Positions 1-12,597 of a stretch of 64,000 nt of DNA are shown here, in pieces (within the stretch, counting starts at the first letter, position 1; each line of letters opens with the position of its first letter). The stretch is from Brachynemurus nebulosus (taxonomy: Eukaryota; Arthropoda; Insecta; Neuroptera; Myrmeleontidae). A program made the position numbers and the translations under genes. The notes under the pieces were generated by a model. That model worked only from the letters and a program-made list of their open reading frames with translations. It ran no database searches and had not been told where the DNA came from. The stretch covers positions 18,206,725 to 18,270,724 of the forward strand of contig JAPWDM010000001.1 in assembly GCA_035578155.1 (NCBI GenBank), written 5' to 3'.

Positions 1-428
1 TTAGAAAACTTCTTTTAAAGCGGCAATAAACATTTTAAAATTTTTCAAACTTTTTTTTATGACGAAAGTCAGTTTTTGGAAACAATTTGTGAACGTTTAC
101 TTAATAACAATAATAATACGCACGATTTAAAGTGGTAAAGGGTTTATATTCCAATTAAATAAGGGTAAATGTGTTTCCTTTATGTAATAATGGAGATTTG
201 AGTTCTAGATGTAGGGGCATATGTGTGTGTGTGTGTGTAAGTTTGAGCGTGCGATAATAAATTTTATTAATAATATTATTATTTTGTATCCGAAATATCA
301 AAACCAAACGCGTGTTTGTATTATCTGTTTTATTTTACCTATTCTCAACAATATTTTGCCCGTTGGCACCGAGCTCATATTATTATCTACCTATAGATAA
401 AACTTAATACAATGTGTTCGAAAAGTAT
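1..428. other. AT-rich sequence, no gene seen
   Basis: No coding region or mobile-element end is visible. A short (TG)n microsatellite lies at about 221-238. The stretch ends at the left border of the inverted-repeat element that starts at 429. Confidence 0.5.
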
Positions 429-1057
429 GGCTAACTTCAAAAATGCATCACTGCTTGCATGAGGCAGAGCCAAAAGTTCAAAAACGCATCAGACGCATCA
501 CAACGAAAAATCAAAAGTTCATTCTTGCATTTGATGCGTCAAAACAATGCATCAAGAAATTTGGTGATGCGTGTCCAAGATGCTGTAACGTGTATAATAA
601 GGTATATAATGTAGAATTGTAACTACTTGCCATATTATGTAGGTATTAACACCAACAGGAATAATTCCGAAAAACTAATTGTTGAAAAAGATGAATGTAT
701 TTACCTTTTATTAAAATTGTTTAAACTATTTGAATACATTTTGCACTCAAAATATGTAATATTTTTTATTCAAATAATTTGAATATTTTCAATTTCAAGT
801 AAGTTCAAATTGAAATTCAAAGACAATATACTTATACAAGGACTGTATTGCTATATTATCTATAGTCTATCATGCTACATTATCTGTCTTATCTATAGCC
901 AAATCAGAGGCTAAATGATGCCAATATCCCGTTCAAAAACATCTAATGTGCATCAAATTTCAAGAGAGCATCAGCAGCGCATCATGTAGTATTAGACGCA
1001 TCAGTAAAGTCATGATGCTGCATCGATGCGGTAAAGTTTACATTTTTGAAGTTACCC
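429..1057. mobile_element. Inverted-repeat MITE packed with GCATC/GATGC motifs
   Basis: The left end (GGCTAACTTCAAAAATG) and the reverse complement of the right end (GGGTAACTTCAAAAATG) match at 16 of 17 bases. TAT flanks both sides (426-428 and 1058-1060), so the target duplication is TA or TAT. The interior has no open frame. It is crowded with GCATCA, GATGCGTC and GATGCTGCATC motifs, roughly 15 on both strands, densest near the two ends. This is a non-autonomous DNA transposon. The superfamily is inferred only from the TA-type target and from similarity in design to the other TA-flanked elements of the window. Confidence 0.75.
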
Positions 1058-2016
1058 TATAATATGTATACAAAAATTTACAGGATAAATGTGGTTTAAA
1101 GTTAGATGCAAAGGGATTTAAATGTCAATATATAAGTATTTTTCTTTGTGGGAACATTGGTTACGAAATTAAAAGTGAATTGGTTTTTACTTTGGTATAA
1201 GAAACAGTGACAAAATTCAGTTTATTTTGGAATACACTCTAGTTTAATTTAATATTTTGATTTTCTCGAAAACATAAGCTTCTATTATGCTGTATTACTT
1301 ATGCTATCGTGATAAGTTTGATAAAATTTGATATCAGACTTCACATTCGTTGAATTGGGTGTAAGTACTTAAATTGCATCATTCTTAGTTACCTCAAGCA
1401 GTATTTTGACACTATTCGTTATATTTACGTCATTTGTTTCTAGTTAAATCAGCAGGTTTAACATATTTTTATATAGGTATATATTTTAAGCAATGTATAT
1501 ATACACATTGAAAGAAGTCTTGGAATTAACCCATTATGATCCACAATATTACACATAATACCGCGGGAAAATTATGCATTTAGAATCAGCAAATATAGGT
1601 ATATATCGTATCAACATCAAAAAAATTAAATAGGTAGAATTAGTATTTGTTGGAAAATGCATAAGAAAAAGCTAACAGCTTATTTCTTTTCGGATGTTGA
1701 GTACCTACTGAAATTTTGTACGGAAATTCAGCATTCAGATAGATATAATAATATATTTTAAAATAACCATGTTTACAAACAAGATGAATTAGTTCTAATG
1801 AGGTAAGTTTGATTGGTATTAATTGACAGACAAACTCGTTAGTGATTTGTCACAGTAAATTATCTTCGTATGATTTTGAAACGTCCAATTACAAAATATA
1901 TATTTAAAATTAAAGATTAAGAAGCCAATATTTATTTACTCGATTAAAAATTTCAGTCATATCAAATTTTACCTCACTACGTTTGTGTCTCCTATTTAAA
2001 ATTTATTTCTTGCCGT
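1058..2016. other. AT-rich intergenic sequence, nothing recognised
   Basis: No long open frame, RNA gene or repeat end was recognised between the MITE ending at 1057 and the hAT element starting at 2017. Confidence 0.4.
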
Positions 2017-2839
2017 CAGGGTCGAATTTATTTTTGTGGAAGCCCCGGGGCACTTATGTGGAGGCTCCTTCTAAGGTGGTATAAACGAACAAAAAATCAA
2101 AAAAGCGCTACTCCTATCTATTTTCTTCTATTCAACTCTTTTAAGGAGGAAAGGTTGAGTAAAATGATTTTTTTGACACTTTTTTCTTTCTTAAAAAATT
2201 TGATTAACATCTGTAGAATATGTTCCAAAATTTTTAGATCCGAATTCGAAGAATAGATTTTTCTATAGTACATGTAAGTATAGCGTTGCAAATGTTATCG
2301 AGCGCAGGCAAACTACTTTAAATACGATTTTCTCAAAACATGTTTTTTCACGCGCCGTGCAATGTAGCTCAGCAAATTTTCAACCTATTTGCATAAAACT
2401 TCACAGGAATATTTTTACTCGAATTTTTCCTTGAAAAAATTAGACTTATACAGTCTATACGACAAGAACGGCGAGAGGCGAGAGTAGGGGCGCGATCCGT
2501 TTTCGGACCCGTAGAAAACGAATATGTAAAAAAAAAATGTCTGATATCCTTTTAATACGTTTTAAGCCTATGGAAGTTAAGAGCTCAAATTTTGTAAATG
2601 GGGCCCATTCCGATGTACAACAATACTATCAAAGTGGGGTCAAATTTTGGGCAAAATTTGGATCCGACCCAACTTTTAAGGGGGTGGTGGGGACGGAAAA
2701 GCAATAAAACTTTTCCAACCCGGTTGGAAATAATGTTTCGGTTAATTATCTACAACATATACAAAATTCAGTTTCCTAGGATGATTTGGAGGGAGTAGGG
2801 GGAAAAAACGATTTTCTCTGGATCTAACACGCCCCCAGC

Positions 2840-3425
2840 CCCCCAGAATTAACGTAGAGGGTTGAAATTTGGTGTGTTGATAAAGTTCGTACCTAGGTTG
2901 TGCTTTTTGGAGGTTTTAATATTTTACCCCCACCCCTCTCATTTTTAAGCTACAATTTCATGCATTTTCGACGTTTTCGAAGTTTGTACCACTCGCACAG
3001 GTCACCCGAATAAACCTAGAGGGCTGAAATTTTGTATTCGGATTGAGTTAGTATCAAGGGGGTGCCTTTTGGGGGTCTCGACTTTTAACCCCTATCCCCA
3101 CCATTTTTATACCCAAAAGAACATGATTTTTCTTGTTTTTTAACAGTTTCGTTCGGGTCAAAATCTCCCCAAATAAACCTAGAGGGCTGAAATTTGGTGT
3201 ACAGGTTAAGCTAATAGCCAGACACTGTTTTTTGGAGGTTTCAACTTTTAACCCTTACCCCCACGATTTTTACGCCAATATTTGCTGAATTTTTTTGCTT
3301 GTTTTCTAACACGTCTAGAGACTCTCTAAGGAAACCTAGAGGGCTGAAATTTTGTACGTGTATTCAGTTAGTATCCAGCTAGTACCTTTTAGGGAGTCCA
3401 CATTACTTTTCCCCCCACTTCTCCC
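2840..3425. repeat. Diverged tandem repeat, about 158-bp unit, about 4 copies
   Basis: The phrase AACCTAGAGGGCTGAAATTT recurs at about 3015, 3176 and 3332, and a variant (ACGTAGAGGGTTGAAATTT) occurs at about 2851. Each is followed by a TTTTGGAGGTTT-like segment and a CCCCCACC-rich segment. Spacing is close to 160 bp and copies differ by substitutions and small indels. The array is internal to the hAT element at 2017-4720. A further copy at about 51630 lies in a different repeat. Confidence 0.75.
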
Positions 3426-3616
3426 ATTTTTACAACGAAATTAAATGCTATTGTTAAATGTGTTTTAAATGTATTATGTTTATTCTAAATACAAGTAGGC
3501 GAATAGTAATTTCAAAAAAATTAAAAAAAGTGAATCTAAGAATTAAGTAATTTAAAAATGTTATTAAAGTCACTGTTTATTTATAAATTAGGAATTTTGG
3601 ATTTTTATTATTTATA

Positions 3617-4405
3617 AAATAGAAATTTTGGATTTTTTTGGAAAGAAAAAATATCTTCATAAAAGCCTTCCAGTTTACTATTTAAGTTCCTTTTTTAATA
3701 TTAAAAATAAAACACAGACAATTGACGGATAAGCATGGGTAGGAATGCCCTCGTACGAATTGTGTTGGCTTTTTCCCTGTTAACTGCTATCGGCACAAAA
3801 TTGAAATTGAGATTCAGCCCTTAAAAGCTTAAATTTTTTTTTAAAGCCCCAATCAACCGGACACTCTTCATTAATTTTGAAACCAACAAAATGACAAATC
3901 CCTTGTGGACTTTCAATTACATTTCGCTTGTAGACACTCAATACCGAAGATGAAAGGAAAAATTCGACTTCCGTGATGGGGCTCCGCTGCTCACGGCGTT
4001 TTTATTTTGTATTTAAAATAGAAATTTTGGATTTTTTGGAAAGAAAAACTATCTTCATAAAGGCCTTCCAGTTTCCTATTTAAGTTGTTTTTTAATATTT
4101 AAAAATAAAACACAAAGGCAGTTGGCGGATAAGCATGGGTAGGAATGCCCTCGTATGAACTGTGTTGGCTTTTTTGCTTTTTGGCTGTCTTGGTATAAAA
4201 TAGAACTTACTGAGATTCAGCCCTTAAAAACTTAAAACCTTCTTTTAAAGCCCCGATCAGCCGGACACTCATGATCAGTTTTGAAACCACCAAAATGACA
4301 AATCGCTTGTAGACTTTCAATCATATTTCGCTTGTAGACATTCAATACCGAAGATGAAGGGAAAAATTCGACTTCCGTGATGGGGCCCCGCTGCTCACGG
4401 CGTTT
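3617..4405. repeat. Two-copy tandem duplication, about 400-bp unit
   Basis: Bases from about 3617 to 4010 and from about 4016 to 4405 are the same sequence with scattered substitutions. Both contain GCATGGGTAGGAATGCCCTC, GACACTC...ACCGAAGATGAA and the end segment CTGCTCACGGCG. The period is close to 399 bp. No convincing protein is encoded, and the short minus-strand frame at 4232-4423 is not conserved in the first copy. Confidence 0.8.
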
Positions 4406-4720
4406 TTTTTTTTTATCGTGCAAAGAGTATTTATGTAATTTTGTTTTATTAGTACTACAACTACTTTTTTAGTTAAGATTTCCGACCTGTAGACTACAAG
4501 ACGTCAAACTAAGATTCCAACTTGCAGCAGCTCTTCTATATATTCTATATTTTTAGCTATACGTTATGTTAGTTCAATAAATTTCCACACTTTTCTTTAA
4601 AAAAAAAAAACTTAAAGCAACGTATCTTTATTTAACTTTCTCCCCGTAAGAGATTTATTATCAATTTTCTAGACGCCCCGGCGCACATGCCTTAAGTGCC
4701 CTGACCGAAATTCGACTCTG

Positions 4721-6662
4721 GTTGTCGTATTTAACTAGTAATTTTTCGATTGTGATAACTAAAACTTGTTTTCAGTGTACTGAGCCTTATTTTAAAAGAG
4801 AATTCCTCGAATCGTTCAATTCAAACATTTTTCAACGACGCGACGTTAAGAAAATGGAGGTTTAACAGAATTATAAAAATTGTGTTCAAGGTCAAATGTA
4901 GCTACCAATAGTAAATGTTGCACGCATTTGATTTTGGTAAAAAAAATCGGACATTTAGTAAAATTTAAATGGTTCGGGATCGCAGAATGATAGCATATTG
5001 CTCGATGTACAGAAAGCTTTGTCTACCAGCTAAAACATAATAATGAAATTAAATAGTTTTTAATTTTAAATCTACCTTCGCCTTAGCTTCCAAGAAAGTA
5101 TCATATTAGAACAAATAATGTATCCTTTACAATCTAACATTAATTTAACCATATACACAGGCATAGTTAACTGGATGTATTGTTGAAAACAACTCCTCTA
5201 GTTTTATATTGTATGTATCAAGTTAAAATGCCTTGGGGTTAGTGTGTGTATGTAAGAAACACACTAGACCGTAATACCGAACCAAATCATCGTTCGTTTT
5301 CTTCTTGTGCACAAAACAAAACGTACAAATACAACGGAATTCATCATCATATTGGTTCCCTCACTACCGTAGTACCCCCACTCTCATTCCCACCACTATT
5401 ATACCAGTACCGATGATGATCGTGATCACTTTGATATTCACTTTAACTAGAAAACTAAACAGTGCCGTACCTAGTTCTCGATTAAAACGCAGCATTGTAG
5501 GTATGTAGCTAAGTAATAGTTGTGTTTACGTTTGATGTACTATTTATACGATATTACACGATTACAATGTTATTCTGTTGCTACGAATAGAAAGGTAGAA
5601 CGATAGACCTTTAGTGAGTCCTTGTGGGTCGGAGAGGGGACGTAGTATATGATTTAAAACGAAATAGATAGATAGCTATGTTTATTGGAAAGTAAATAAT
5701 TGCGATCGATTCAAAATGATTGAATAATTTGTGTTTTGATAATTTTTATGCAAAAGGGCAGAATAAAAGGAAAAGCTAAATAAAGCGTGTGATCGAGATA
5801 ATATTAAAATTTTTATCTTTTTTTTTTTTTATAAGAAAATGAACTATTATGATAAAACAAAGGTTATTTCATCGTTAAAAATTGAATGCTTTTGACGGCA
5901 GAGCTATTAGTTAGGTGTGCAACAGTTAAAGTAATATGTACCGCTTTTGGTGCAGTACAAAATAGTTTTGATGATAGAGCACGATAATTAAGGTAGGATC
6001 TCTGCAGACTGGTTACGAATTTGCGATCCTCCATAGAAAAACCGTAATTGTGAACTTCTAGACCAGTTCGGGATCTGACTGGTACTTCAAAATTGGAATC
6101 AAATTATAAATGTTCAAGTAGATTTATTTAAATTGATCCGGCAGACAATTCTCAAGTTACCAAAACTAAGCCTGTGGAAATTGTTAGTATTTGTAGACAA
6201 AATTTTTCAGTGACTATTTAGTATAGGAGTTTCAAAATTTGTTGAAATCATAGACTACTTTTGGTTTTTGGGAATATCATATATTACTCTTAGCTTCTTG
6301 AAATATATCTTTCATATTTGAAAAACAGAAGAATTTTAAAGACCGTTTTTGAAGAGTTTCTGAAGAATTACCGTGGCTCAGACAATATTTAATAAATTCT
6401 AACTGAGTAACTCAAACAAAATGAATACCAAGTTATATCGATTTCAACTTCATGATTCACGATTATTAGTTAAAGTTAGGGCTGAATTTACCTTTGAGAG
6501 ACTCCTGGAAACTTCCCACGTGGGTTCTTCTGAGCACTTCTCATGTAAAGGCCTCTGAGCAATCATACGGAGGCCCCTGACAAGGCGATAATGTGATTTT
6601 CGAAATTTGTCTATTTTTCCAAAAACAAAACAGCGTCTCCAGTTTTTATTCATTATTGAAGG
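4721..6662. other. Unannotated AT-rich sequence
   Basis: Only short chance frames are seen. There is no splice-like gene structure, no RNA gene and no clear mobile-element border. Confidence 0.4.
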
Positions 6663-6916
6663 GATACGCTATTAACCGGCTGAAGGTAATTGACGCTGTA
6701 AGACGTCAAGTGAAATCTGACTAACTGCTACACAAAGTTGTACCACGTTAATAATTCCGTGTAAAGCGTACACCAATAAGATACAGTTCACTCTCTGTCT
6801 CGTTACTGTCGGTACTGGAACGGTCCCGATTTTCCTAAACAGAGAACCAACTACCTACGGTTGTTTATGTGTTAATTGTTAAAACAGTGTATCGGTTGGT
6901 CATTTCGTTATAATCC
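6663..6916. repeat. Dispersed repeat, copy 1 of 3
   Basis: This segment shares ordered blocks with 33057-33240 and 61525-61670: a GACGC/GGCGTCAA core, ...GTGTA..., then AAAACAGTGTAT..GTTGGT. The copies are diverged. No coding capacity or termini were identified, so the repeat class is unknown. Confidence 0.5.
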
Positions 6917-6939
6917 TTGATGACTGTTATCGCGGAAAT

Positions 6940-7011
6940 TTTGTGGAGGCCCCTATTTTGTGCGGGACCCAACTCACGTGCCCTAAATGTTCTTATATAA
7001 ATTCGACTCTG
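6940..7011. mobile_element. hAT right-end fragment
   Basis: The end ...AAATTCGACTCTG matches the right terminus of the 2017-4720 element (AAATTCGACTCTG at 4708-4720). It is preceded by the same GTGCCCTAA and GGCCCC-type blocks. No partner left end was found upstream, so this is probably a truncated copy. Confidence 0.5.
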
Positions 7012-7349
7012 GTTAAAGTATTTCAGCTTTTAAACTTTGTAAGTAGCTTTTCAAATAAGAAAAAAGCAACCAAGCGCAGCAGAATGCTCGAGCGTACTAG
7101 GCACTGGCACTGTGGACTGGTAACTTGTGAAAGTTTTCTGCAGTTTCTCTTCACAGTCCCAAATAAATATCAACATAGTTCCATAAGACGTACACCTACC
7201 AAATCCTAGCCCTCACGCTAATTTCTTGTCCATCATAATGAATCAGAATTGTAATATGTGATTAAATTAATAAAGTTAAAAAAGTAACGGACGTTATACC
7301 CCATTACCATTATTGTAATTATTAAATAAGATAAAATAAAATAATTCAA

Positions 7350-7620
7350 TTGGGACAATTTAACTCATGTGTATCAAGTCCTATAAGAATATTGTATTTT
7401 TTTCAATTTTACCATGGAAAGAAATTTAGGACCGATTTTTACAGCGAAAAAAATGGTACAAAACATTTCATTGGTCATTTCACTGTACGTAAACACGATA
7501 AAATTGAAACAAAAATTCGTATTGGTAAATTTAACTGATTTCAGAACTATGGTAACAGTGTATTAAATAATAATATGAATTATACTAATTTATTTTATTC
7601 GTTAAATTGTCTTACCGTAC
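7350..7620. repeat. Dispersed repeat also present at 11215-11400
   Basis: Shared blocks with 11215-11400 include AAGTCC.ATAAGAATA, TAAATTTAACTGATTTCA and TTAAATAATAATATGAATT, in the same order. The short frame that crosses this copy is not preserved in the other, so it is unlikely to be coding. Confidence 0.5.
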
Positions 7621-7841
7621 TAGAGTTTTATAATTTTTTTGAATAAATTTGTGTTTTCTACAACTCAAATTTCTTACCTAAATGCAATTTAACGAGAAGA
7701 ACTGTCAACTAACAAGAACTTCTCGTTAAATTGCTAGGTGTAAGGGTTTTAAATAAAAGTCGCTGGTTCATTGCCGGTATATTACATAAATTAATATTCG
7801 GTACAATTAAAGTAAAGATTTTATGTTATTTAACACTAATA

Positions 7842-8891
7842 CCGTGTTTGCGGGTTACTTGAGCCCAGATTTGCAAATCATCTGATAATTTCAAAAATTG
7901 GGCGTAACTGTTATACTTATTTGGGATAGGAAATTCAGTATATTAATCTATATATGACTACGGTTAGTTTATTATATAATATGGACCTTTTTCTTATGGC
8001 CCATAAATTTTATAGCTTTTTAGATTTTGGGCTCAAGTTAACCTCAAGATCGGGTTACTTGAGCCCAAACCTAAATTTCCAGGTGATTTTCATTTAAAAA
8101 TAGTTTGAGACCATGTAGGATGTTGGTTACTAATTAAAACATTGTACAAACATATAAGGAACTTTACTTATTCAATACTCTTATCGCAGCATCCGATTTA
8201 CAAAATTTCCGTTTACAAAAATTAGTTTTTCTCGGAAACTAGTTGACATAGAATAATAGTTTAAAGACCTTTTTTGTGTAATTTTTTTTCCTCGTTCCAA
8301 CAGTGTAAAAATTTTTGAATAAGGAGAAATTTTGGAAAAAAGTTAATTTTTTTCATGAAAATTTCCAAAAATAACATGTTTTGGGCATCGGACGTGCCTG
8401 GTTAACGAACTTGTCCAACGGTTTAGGACTTTTAGGAATTTCTGCCATAGTCTTGCACCATTTTATACCAAAGTTATAATGGGCTCAAGTTACCCTAATT
8501 TTAAGGTTATTTTACTGATTTATCAAAACCTTAATTTAAAAAATTAACGGAATGGTTGGCAGATGAACATATCTGAATTTAGTTTAGCAATGAACAAAGT
8601 AATAAAATTATACACTTACCTTCCTTTGTAGGCTACCACAATTACTTTTACAGTCAAAAGTTAGCAACGTAACAAAACATCAATTTCAAACAGAGAGTAA
8701 ACAACACGCGCCTCACCTCTAGTGTTAATTTTCAGAACTACCTAAACACCGTAAACCTACTGCTGTTACCTACTAGCTAAACATCTAATTTACTTCTACT
8801 ACTGATTAATATAAGCACAAAACAGAAAATAATACTTTTTCCGTTTTGGGCTCAAGTTACACCACAGGGCTCAAGTAACCCGCAATTACGG
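7842..8891. mobile_element. TA-flanked element with repeated GGGTTACTTGAGCCC motif
   Basis: The left end CCGTGTTTGCGGGTTACTTG and the reverse complement of the right end CCGTAATTGCGGGTTACTTG match at 18 of 20 bases, and the match continues into GAGCCC. TA flanks both ends (7840-7841 and 8892-8893). The motif GGGTTACTTGAGCCC or its complement recurs inside in variant form at about 8028, 8053, 8482 and 8848. No transposase frame is present. TA target duplication plus this design suggests a non-autonomous Tc1/mariner/pogo-group element. An internal block near 8380-8440 (CGAACTTGTCCAACGGT) recurs inverted at about 55240. Confidence 0.8.
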
Positions 8892-9632
8892 TATGTCCTT
8901 TATAATCACATTGATTGTTGTCACTGATACGATCTGATCACCTTTCTGTGCACTACTGCCGGTCCGGGGGTGGATTTGTCTTTTCATGGTAGCTGTGGGA
9001 TGTTGGTGAAAGTTGTTCCCTTTGTGTTCTCTTATTGTTCAGCTGAATTATGCTGGAGAAAGCTTATGGTCCAGTACAGCCTTTCAGTAATTTTAAAAAA
9101 TTTTTTTTCCTTTTTTTTTATTTGAGATCGAAAACTACGCAACAAATTTTCGTTAGACAAACTCAAATTTCTTCGAAAAAAATAAACCTCTCGTGAAATA
9201 ATAAGTGATAAAATTTTGATTCCGGGTCAGAATTTAAGGAATCAGCCTGTACCTATATACCGACAGATAGACAGACACACAAATACGTACCTACGCTTTG
9301 TTTATTCAGTTTCCCCGATTCTTACGTTGAATTATTTTAGGATATACCATTTAGTGAGTAGAATTAAGCAAGCATGTTGAGCGTGTTTGAGCTTGTTGTT
9401 TCTGTATTGTGTAATAATGTAAGGCGCAACATAGCACAAAGCACAGGGTGTAGTGTAGACATATAAATACACATATTACATACTTATTATCATAAAGGAA
9501 CCTTCCAGCTGTTGGAACAACCAAAACCTTTACTTTAACATACATATATTTATGCATATTATAATACATAAAATACATCTGAATGTAGTTCACTAATTTA
9601 TATCAGATGTTTCCGGAAAATTTTGTCTAAAT
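8892..9632. other. No gene seen; possible repeat debris
   Basis: The tract at about 9190-9320 has a GACAGATAGACAGACACAC segment of the kind that ends several insect retroelement-derived repeats, but no border could be defined. The remainder is unassigned. Confidence 0.35.
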
Positions 9633-9784
9633 CAGCGGTTCTCAAATTGGGGTCTACGGTCCTCTAGAAGATTACAGTCTATAAGCAGTGCTGCATCTCT
9701 TTTATTAAAGGAGTGCACGAGTTATCAAACAATTTTTAGAGGAACCGCCACGAAGGAAAATTTTAAAAAATTTGAGATTCACTG
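9633..9784. mobile_element. hAT MITE, 152 bp, with 8-bp target duplication
   Basis: The left end CAGCGGTTCTCAAATT pairs with the reverse complement of the right end CAGTGAATCTCAAATT. Flanking 8-mers are GTCTAAAT (9625-9632) and GTCTAGAT (9785-9792), 7 of 8 identical. CAG(N)GGTTCTCAA is the canonical terminal type of many hAT elements. It is too short to encode anything. Confidence 0.85.
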
Positions 9785-9999
9785 GTCTAGATTAAAAACA
9801 ATAGATGAGATGTGCAAATAATGAGATAATATCTATATTATGTTTAGAACTGGTTCCATGGTTAGCGTACTGGACCTCGTTATACAAATTATAGAGAATA
9901 AAATTTAGTCGTGTGGAAACTGATACAACGGTATCTATCAAAAATTAAAGGAACATAAGAGAAACTTAACTATGACTTCAAATGATTATTACCTATGTA

Positions 10000-11023
10000 G
10001 AGGTAAGTGGGGTAAAGTGGGAAATGGAGTAAAGTGGGAAATGGCACTTCCCGGGTAAAGTTCAGATATCATGCGCTACTGACATCTGTTAGTAATGACC
10101 ACAAACTAATCTTTATCGTATACCCACACATGCATATGTGTTCATGTGTTCTCTGACACTTGTAAAAGTTTTGAAGCAAATCGTAAATTTTATTTCCCAT
10201 CGTTTCAATATCGTTTTTTTCACTCGTTTTAGAGATAAAGAGAGTACACTCAAAGTATTTGTTGTAGTCTTGATTTTGATAATGCATAAGCGTTTCGTGT
10301 AATTTATACATTGTAAAAAAATGACGCTTACATTTTTGCAAAATGTAAGCATCATTTGACAGTTGTTGGGGTAAAGTGGGAAATGTCAAAAATCACTACT
10401 GGGGCGTCGTTTTGCATTCAAATGTTGTCGATTCATTGTTTATGATTTAAAAGAATATTGTGAATGTATTTATGTCCCTCTAACCTCAAAATTTCGACTT
10501 CACCTCGGTTTTTTCGGTTACCGGAATATAAAATATCATACGCACGGCGTGAAAACAAGGTTTTTTAACAATTCGCAAATTTAAATCAAGTTGCAAGACG
10601 CAGCTGATAAACGTTTGGCAAATAAACGCATCGAAGCTAGAAAATCAATTAAGTCATTTTTTCATTTTTTTTTTTCAGCAAAAAAATTTTTTTTTCTACA
10701 TTTACTATGTATTCTGTATTCTTTGAACCTTTTTTGCCTTGAAATATAGATATAATAACTTTGCTACAAGATTTGCGTTGAGTTTGTACAGTTTTTTAAA
10801 GTTTCCCACTTTACCCCACGATTTGCAATTTTGGCTATTTTGCACATGGTCGGTCAAAGCTCGGTAACTCAAAATAAAATCAATATTTTTAGTTGGTATC
10901 TTAGGCAAAAGACAGATTATTGAATTCTCTTTACTATAGAAATTTTAAACATGGAAAAATAATCACTTTTGTTCAATCAACGGAGCTCCAAAAAAAAGTT
11001 TCCCACTTTACCCCACTTACGTC
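10000..11023. mobile_element. TA-flanked element with repeated GGGGTAAAGTGGGAAA motif
   Basis: The left terminus GAGGTAAGTGGGGTAAAGTG and the reverse complement of the right terminus GACGTAAGTGGGGTAAAGTG differ at one base in 20. TA sits on both sides (9998-9999 and 11024-11025). GGGGTAAAGTGGGAAA or close variants recur inside at about 10008, 10026 and 10369, and on the other strand at about 10801 and 10999. Two overlapping minus-strand frames at 10069-10389 have no transposase features and are treated as chance. Non-autonomous, TA-targeting DNA transposon. Confidence 0.85.
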
Positions 11024-11889
11024 TATACCTAGTGGTTTCCTCTAGATTAACGTTTCTCAACCTTTTTTTGGTTGAATGGGTTGAATACGTACTGACAATG
11101 AGAAAGAAATTATAAAAAATTATTAAATAGTCATTTCATACCACAAAGAGACATAAAAAATAGCTGAATTTCCATTCTGGAAATTTGTTAAAATATTTTT
11201 TTTTTTTTTTTTTTTTTTTGGAAGGAAAGTTAGAATAATTAAACTCGTATGTTAAGTCCCATAAGAATAGATAAATTTAACTGATTTCAAAATCACGACA
11301 ATAAAGTCTTAAATAATAATATGAATTCAAATCCAAAAGCAGTGCAAGCTTTGTTGTTGGGTTTAGCTATAGTTAATAATCTTTTCTCGTTAAACTAGCT
11401 ACATGGAACATATTTTTATTAGGTAAACACAAATTCATTCGACAAAATACAAAACATTTCGTGTAAAAATAAGTGATAAATATCTTTCTTGCTAAAAAGA
11501 AAAAAAACCGGGGGGGGGGGTATCGTCTGAGTTGAAAACAACTGATTGTATGTAGACTATTCTAGATAAATATTTTAGGTGAAAAGCGTATTCACTTTTA
11601 AACTGAATTTTTAAAATTTTCTGTTTAATAAATTTATTTGATGCTAAGGAAGTAGATATTCTAGCAATATTACACTTATTTTGTTGGAAATTTGTTGAAA
11701 GATATAAAAAAAAAACCCTTAGCTAGATTAGCTCCAAATTTTACGTTCTTAATATTTTAGCAGACCTTGTAACGTTATCAAATTCAAAATTATTATCTCC
11801 TTTTAAACACTTCGCATACAGCTCAACCTGGATAAGACTAATGGAATTACGGCAGAAAATTTATTGTGAAATTTTTGCTTTTCTTTTAA
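11024..11889. other. Low-complexity and dispersed-repeat sequence
   Basis: A poly-T run lies at about 11197-11219, a G run at about 11510-11520, and a diverged copy of the 7350-7620 repeat at about 11215-11400. No gene is visible. Confidence 0.5.
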
Positions 11890-12110
11890 CCCCTTTAGGA
11901 CTAATGACGAGCTCAGCTCGTCATACTAATTTTTAGAAAAAATTCAACTGAAGAGTGTGCATTGTCTTATATGGGTAACTGGAGGCTGTATAGTAAAGAG
12001 CGGTCATATTTTAAATAAATTAAGCAAAACGTACCAAACTTGCAATTATACTTATAGAGATATTAAATTTTTTATTTAAAATATTGGAATATACGGCGGT
12101 ACTAAAAGAG
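11890..12110. mobile_element. piggyBac-type MITE, 221 bp, TTAA target sites
   Basis: TTAA flanks both ends (11886-11889 and 12111-12114). The left end CCCCTTTAGGAC and the reverse complement of the right end CTCTTTTAGTAC form a short imperfect terminal inverted repeat. Next to the left end is an odd-length palindrome, GACGAGCT-C-AGCTCGTC (about 11904-11920). TTAA duplication with CCCYTTT-like termini is the piggyBac signature, so I assign it there. There is no coding capacity. Confidence 0.7.
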
Positions 12111-12114
12111 TTAA

Positions 12115-12597
12115 AATGGTAAATTTTTTTGAAACTTTTAGCACTAGACAGTTGAAATTGATGCTTCCACAAGACGATGGTGCTTAATTATTGAAAGAAG
12201 TTGATAGACCAATGGACCAAACCTGTATTAGTAGCATGTATTTTTCCAACCAATTTAGGTGCCCATATCTTGAAATACCTCAAAAAAAAAAAATTAGAAC
12301 GTTTTTGATTATCAAGTCCGACCTAAAATATTGCCCTAAAGTATCCCATCACGCAATAAACAAAGTTATTATCTTAGTTATAGTTTATTCCAATAATTTC
12401 GAAAACATTGTTAATAGTTTCCGTAAAACATCCCATATAAAAAAATAATATATACATATATTTCCTTTAATATATTCCCTTTTATGAATATTATTATTAT
12501 TATTGTTATATATACCGAGAGGAAAGAGGCATCCATGGAAGTAACAGCGGTAAGAGCATTTGTACCATATACGTACATATACGTATTATGTGAGAGT
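12115..12597. other. Unannotated AT-rich sequence
   Basis: A plus-strand frame at 12191-12448 (85 codons) has no recognisable domain and looks fortuitous. An (ATT)n-like tract lies near 12487-12510. Confidence 0.4.

Larger units (their letters stand above)
2017..4720. mobile_element. hAT-type element, 2.7 kb, non-autonomous
   Basis: The left end reads CAGGGTCGAATTT and the reverse complement of the right end reads CAGAGTCGAATTT, one mismatch in 13 bases. The flanking 8-mers are CTTGCCGT (2009-2016) and GTTGTCGT (4721-4728), 6 of 8 identical, which fits an aged 8-bp hAT target duplication. No transposase is visible. The interior holds diverged tandem repeats of about 158 bp (2840-3420) and a 400-bp tandem duplication (3617-4405). 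A separate right-end fragment of the same family lies at 6940-7011, and a related interior copy lies at 51500-52260. Confidence 0.65.

Noticed and set aside
10069..10389. 106-codon minus-strand frame and an overlapping 80-codon frame
   Set aside because: They lie inside the TA-flanked element at 10000-11023, have no domain, and two unrelated frames are open at once, so chance is the simplest reading.
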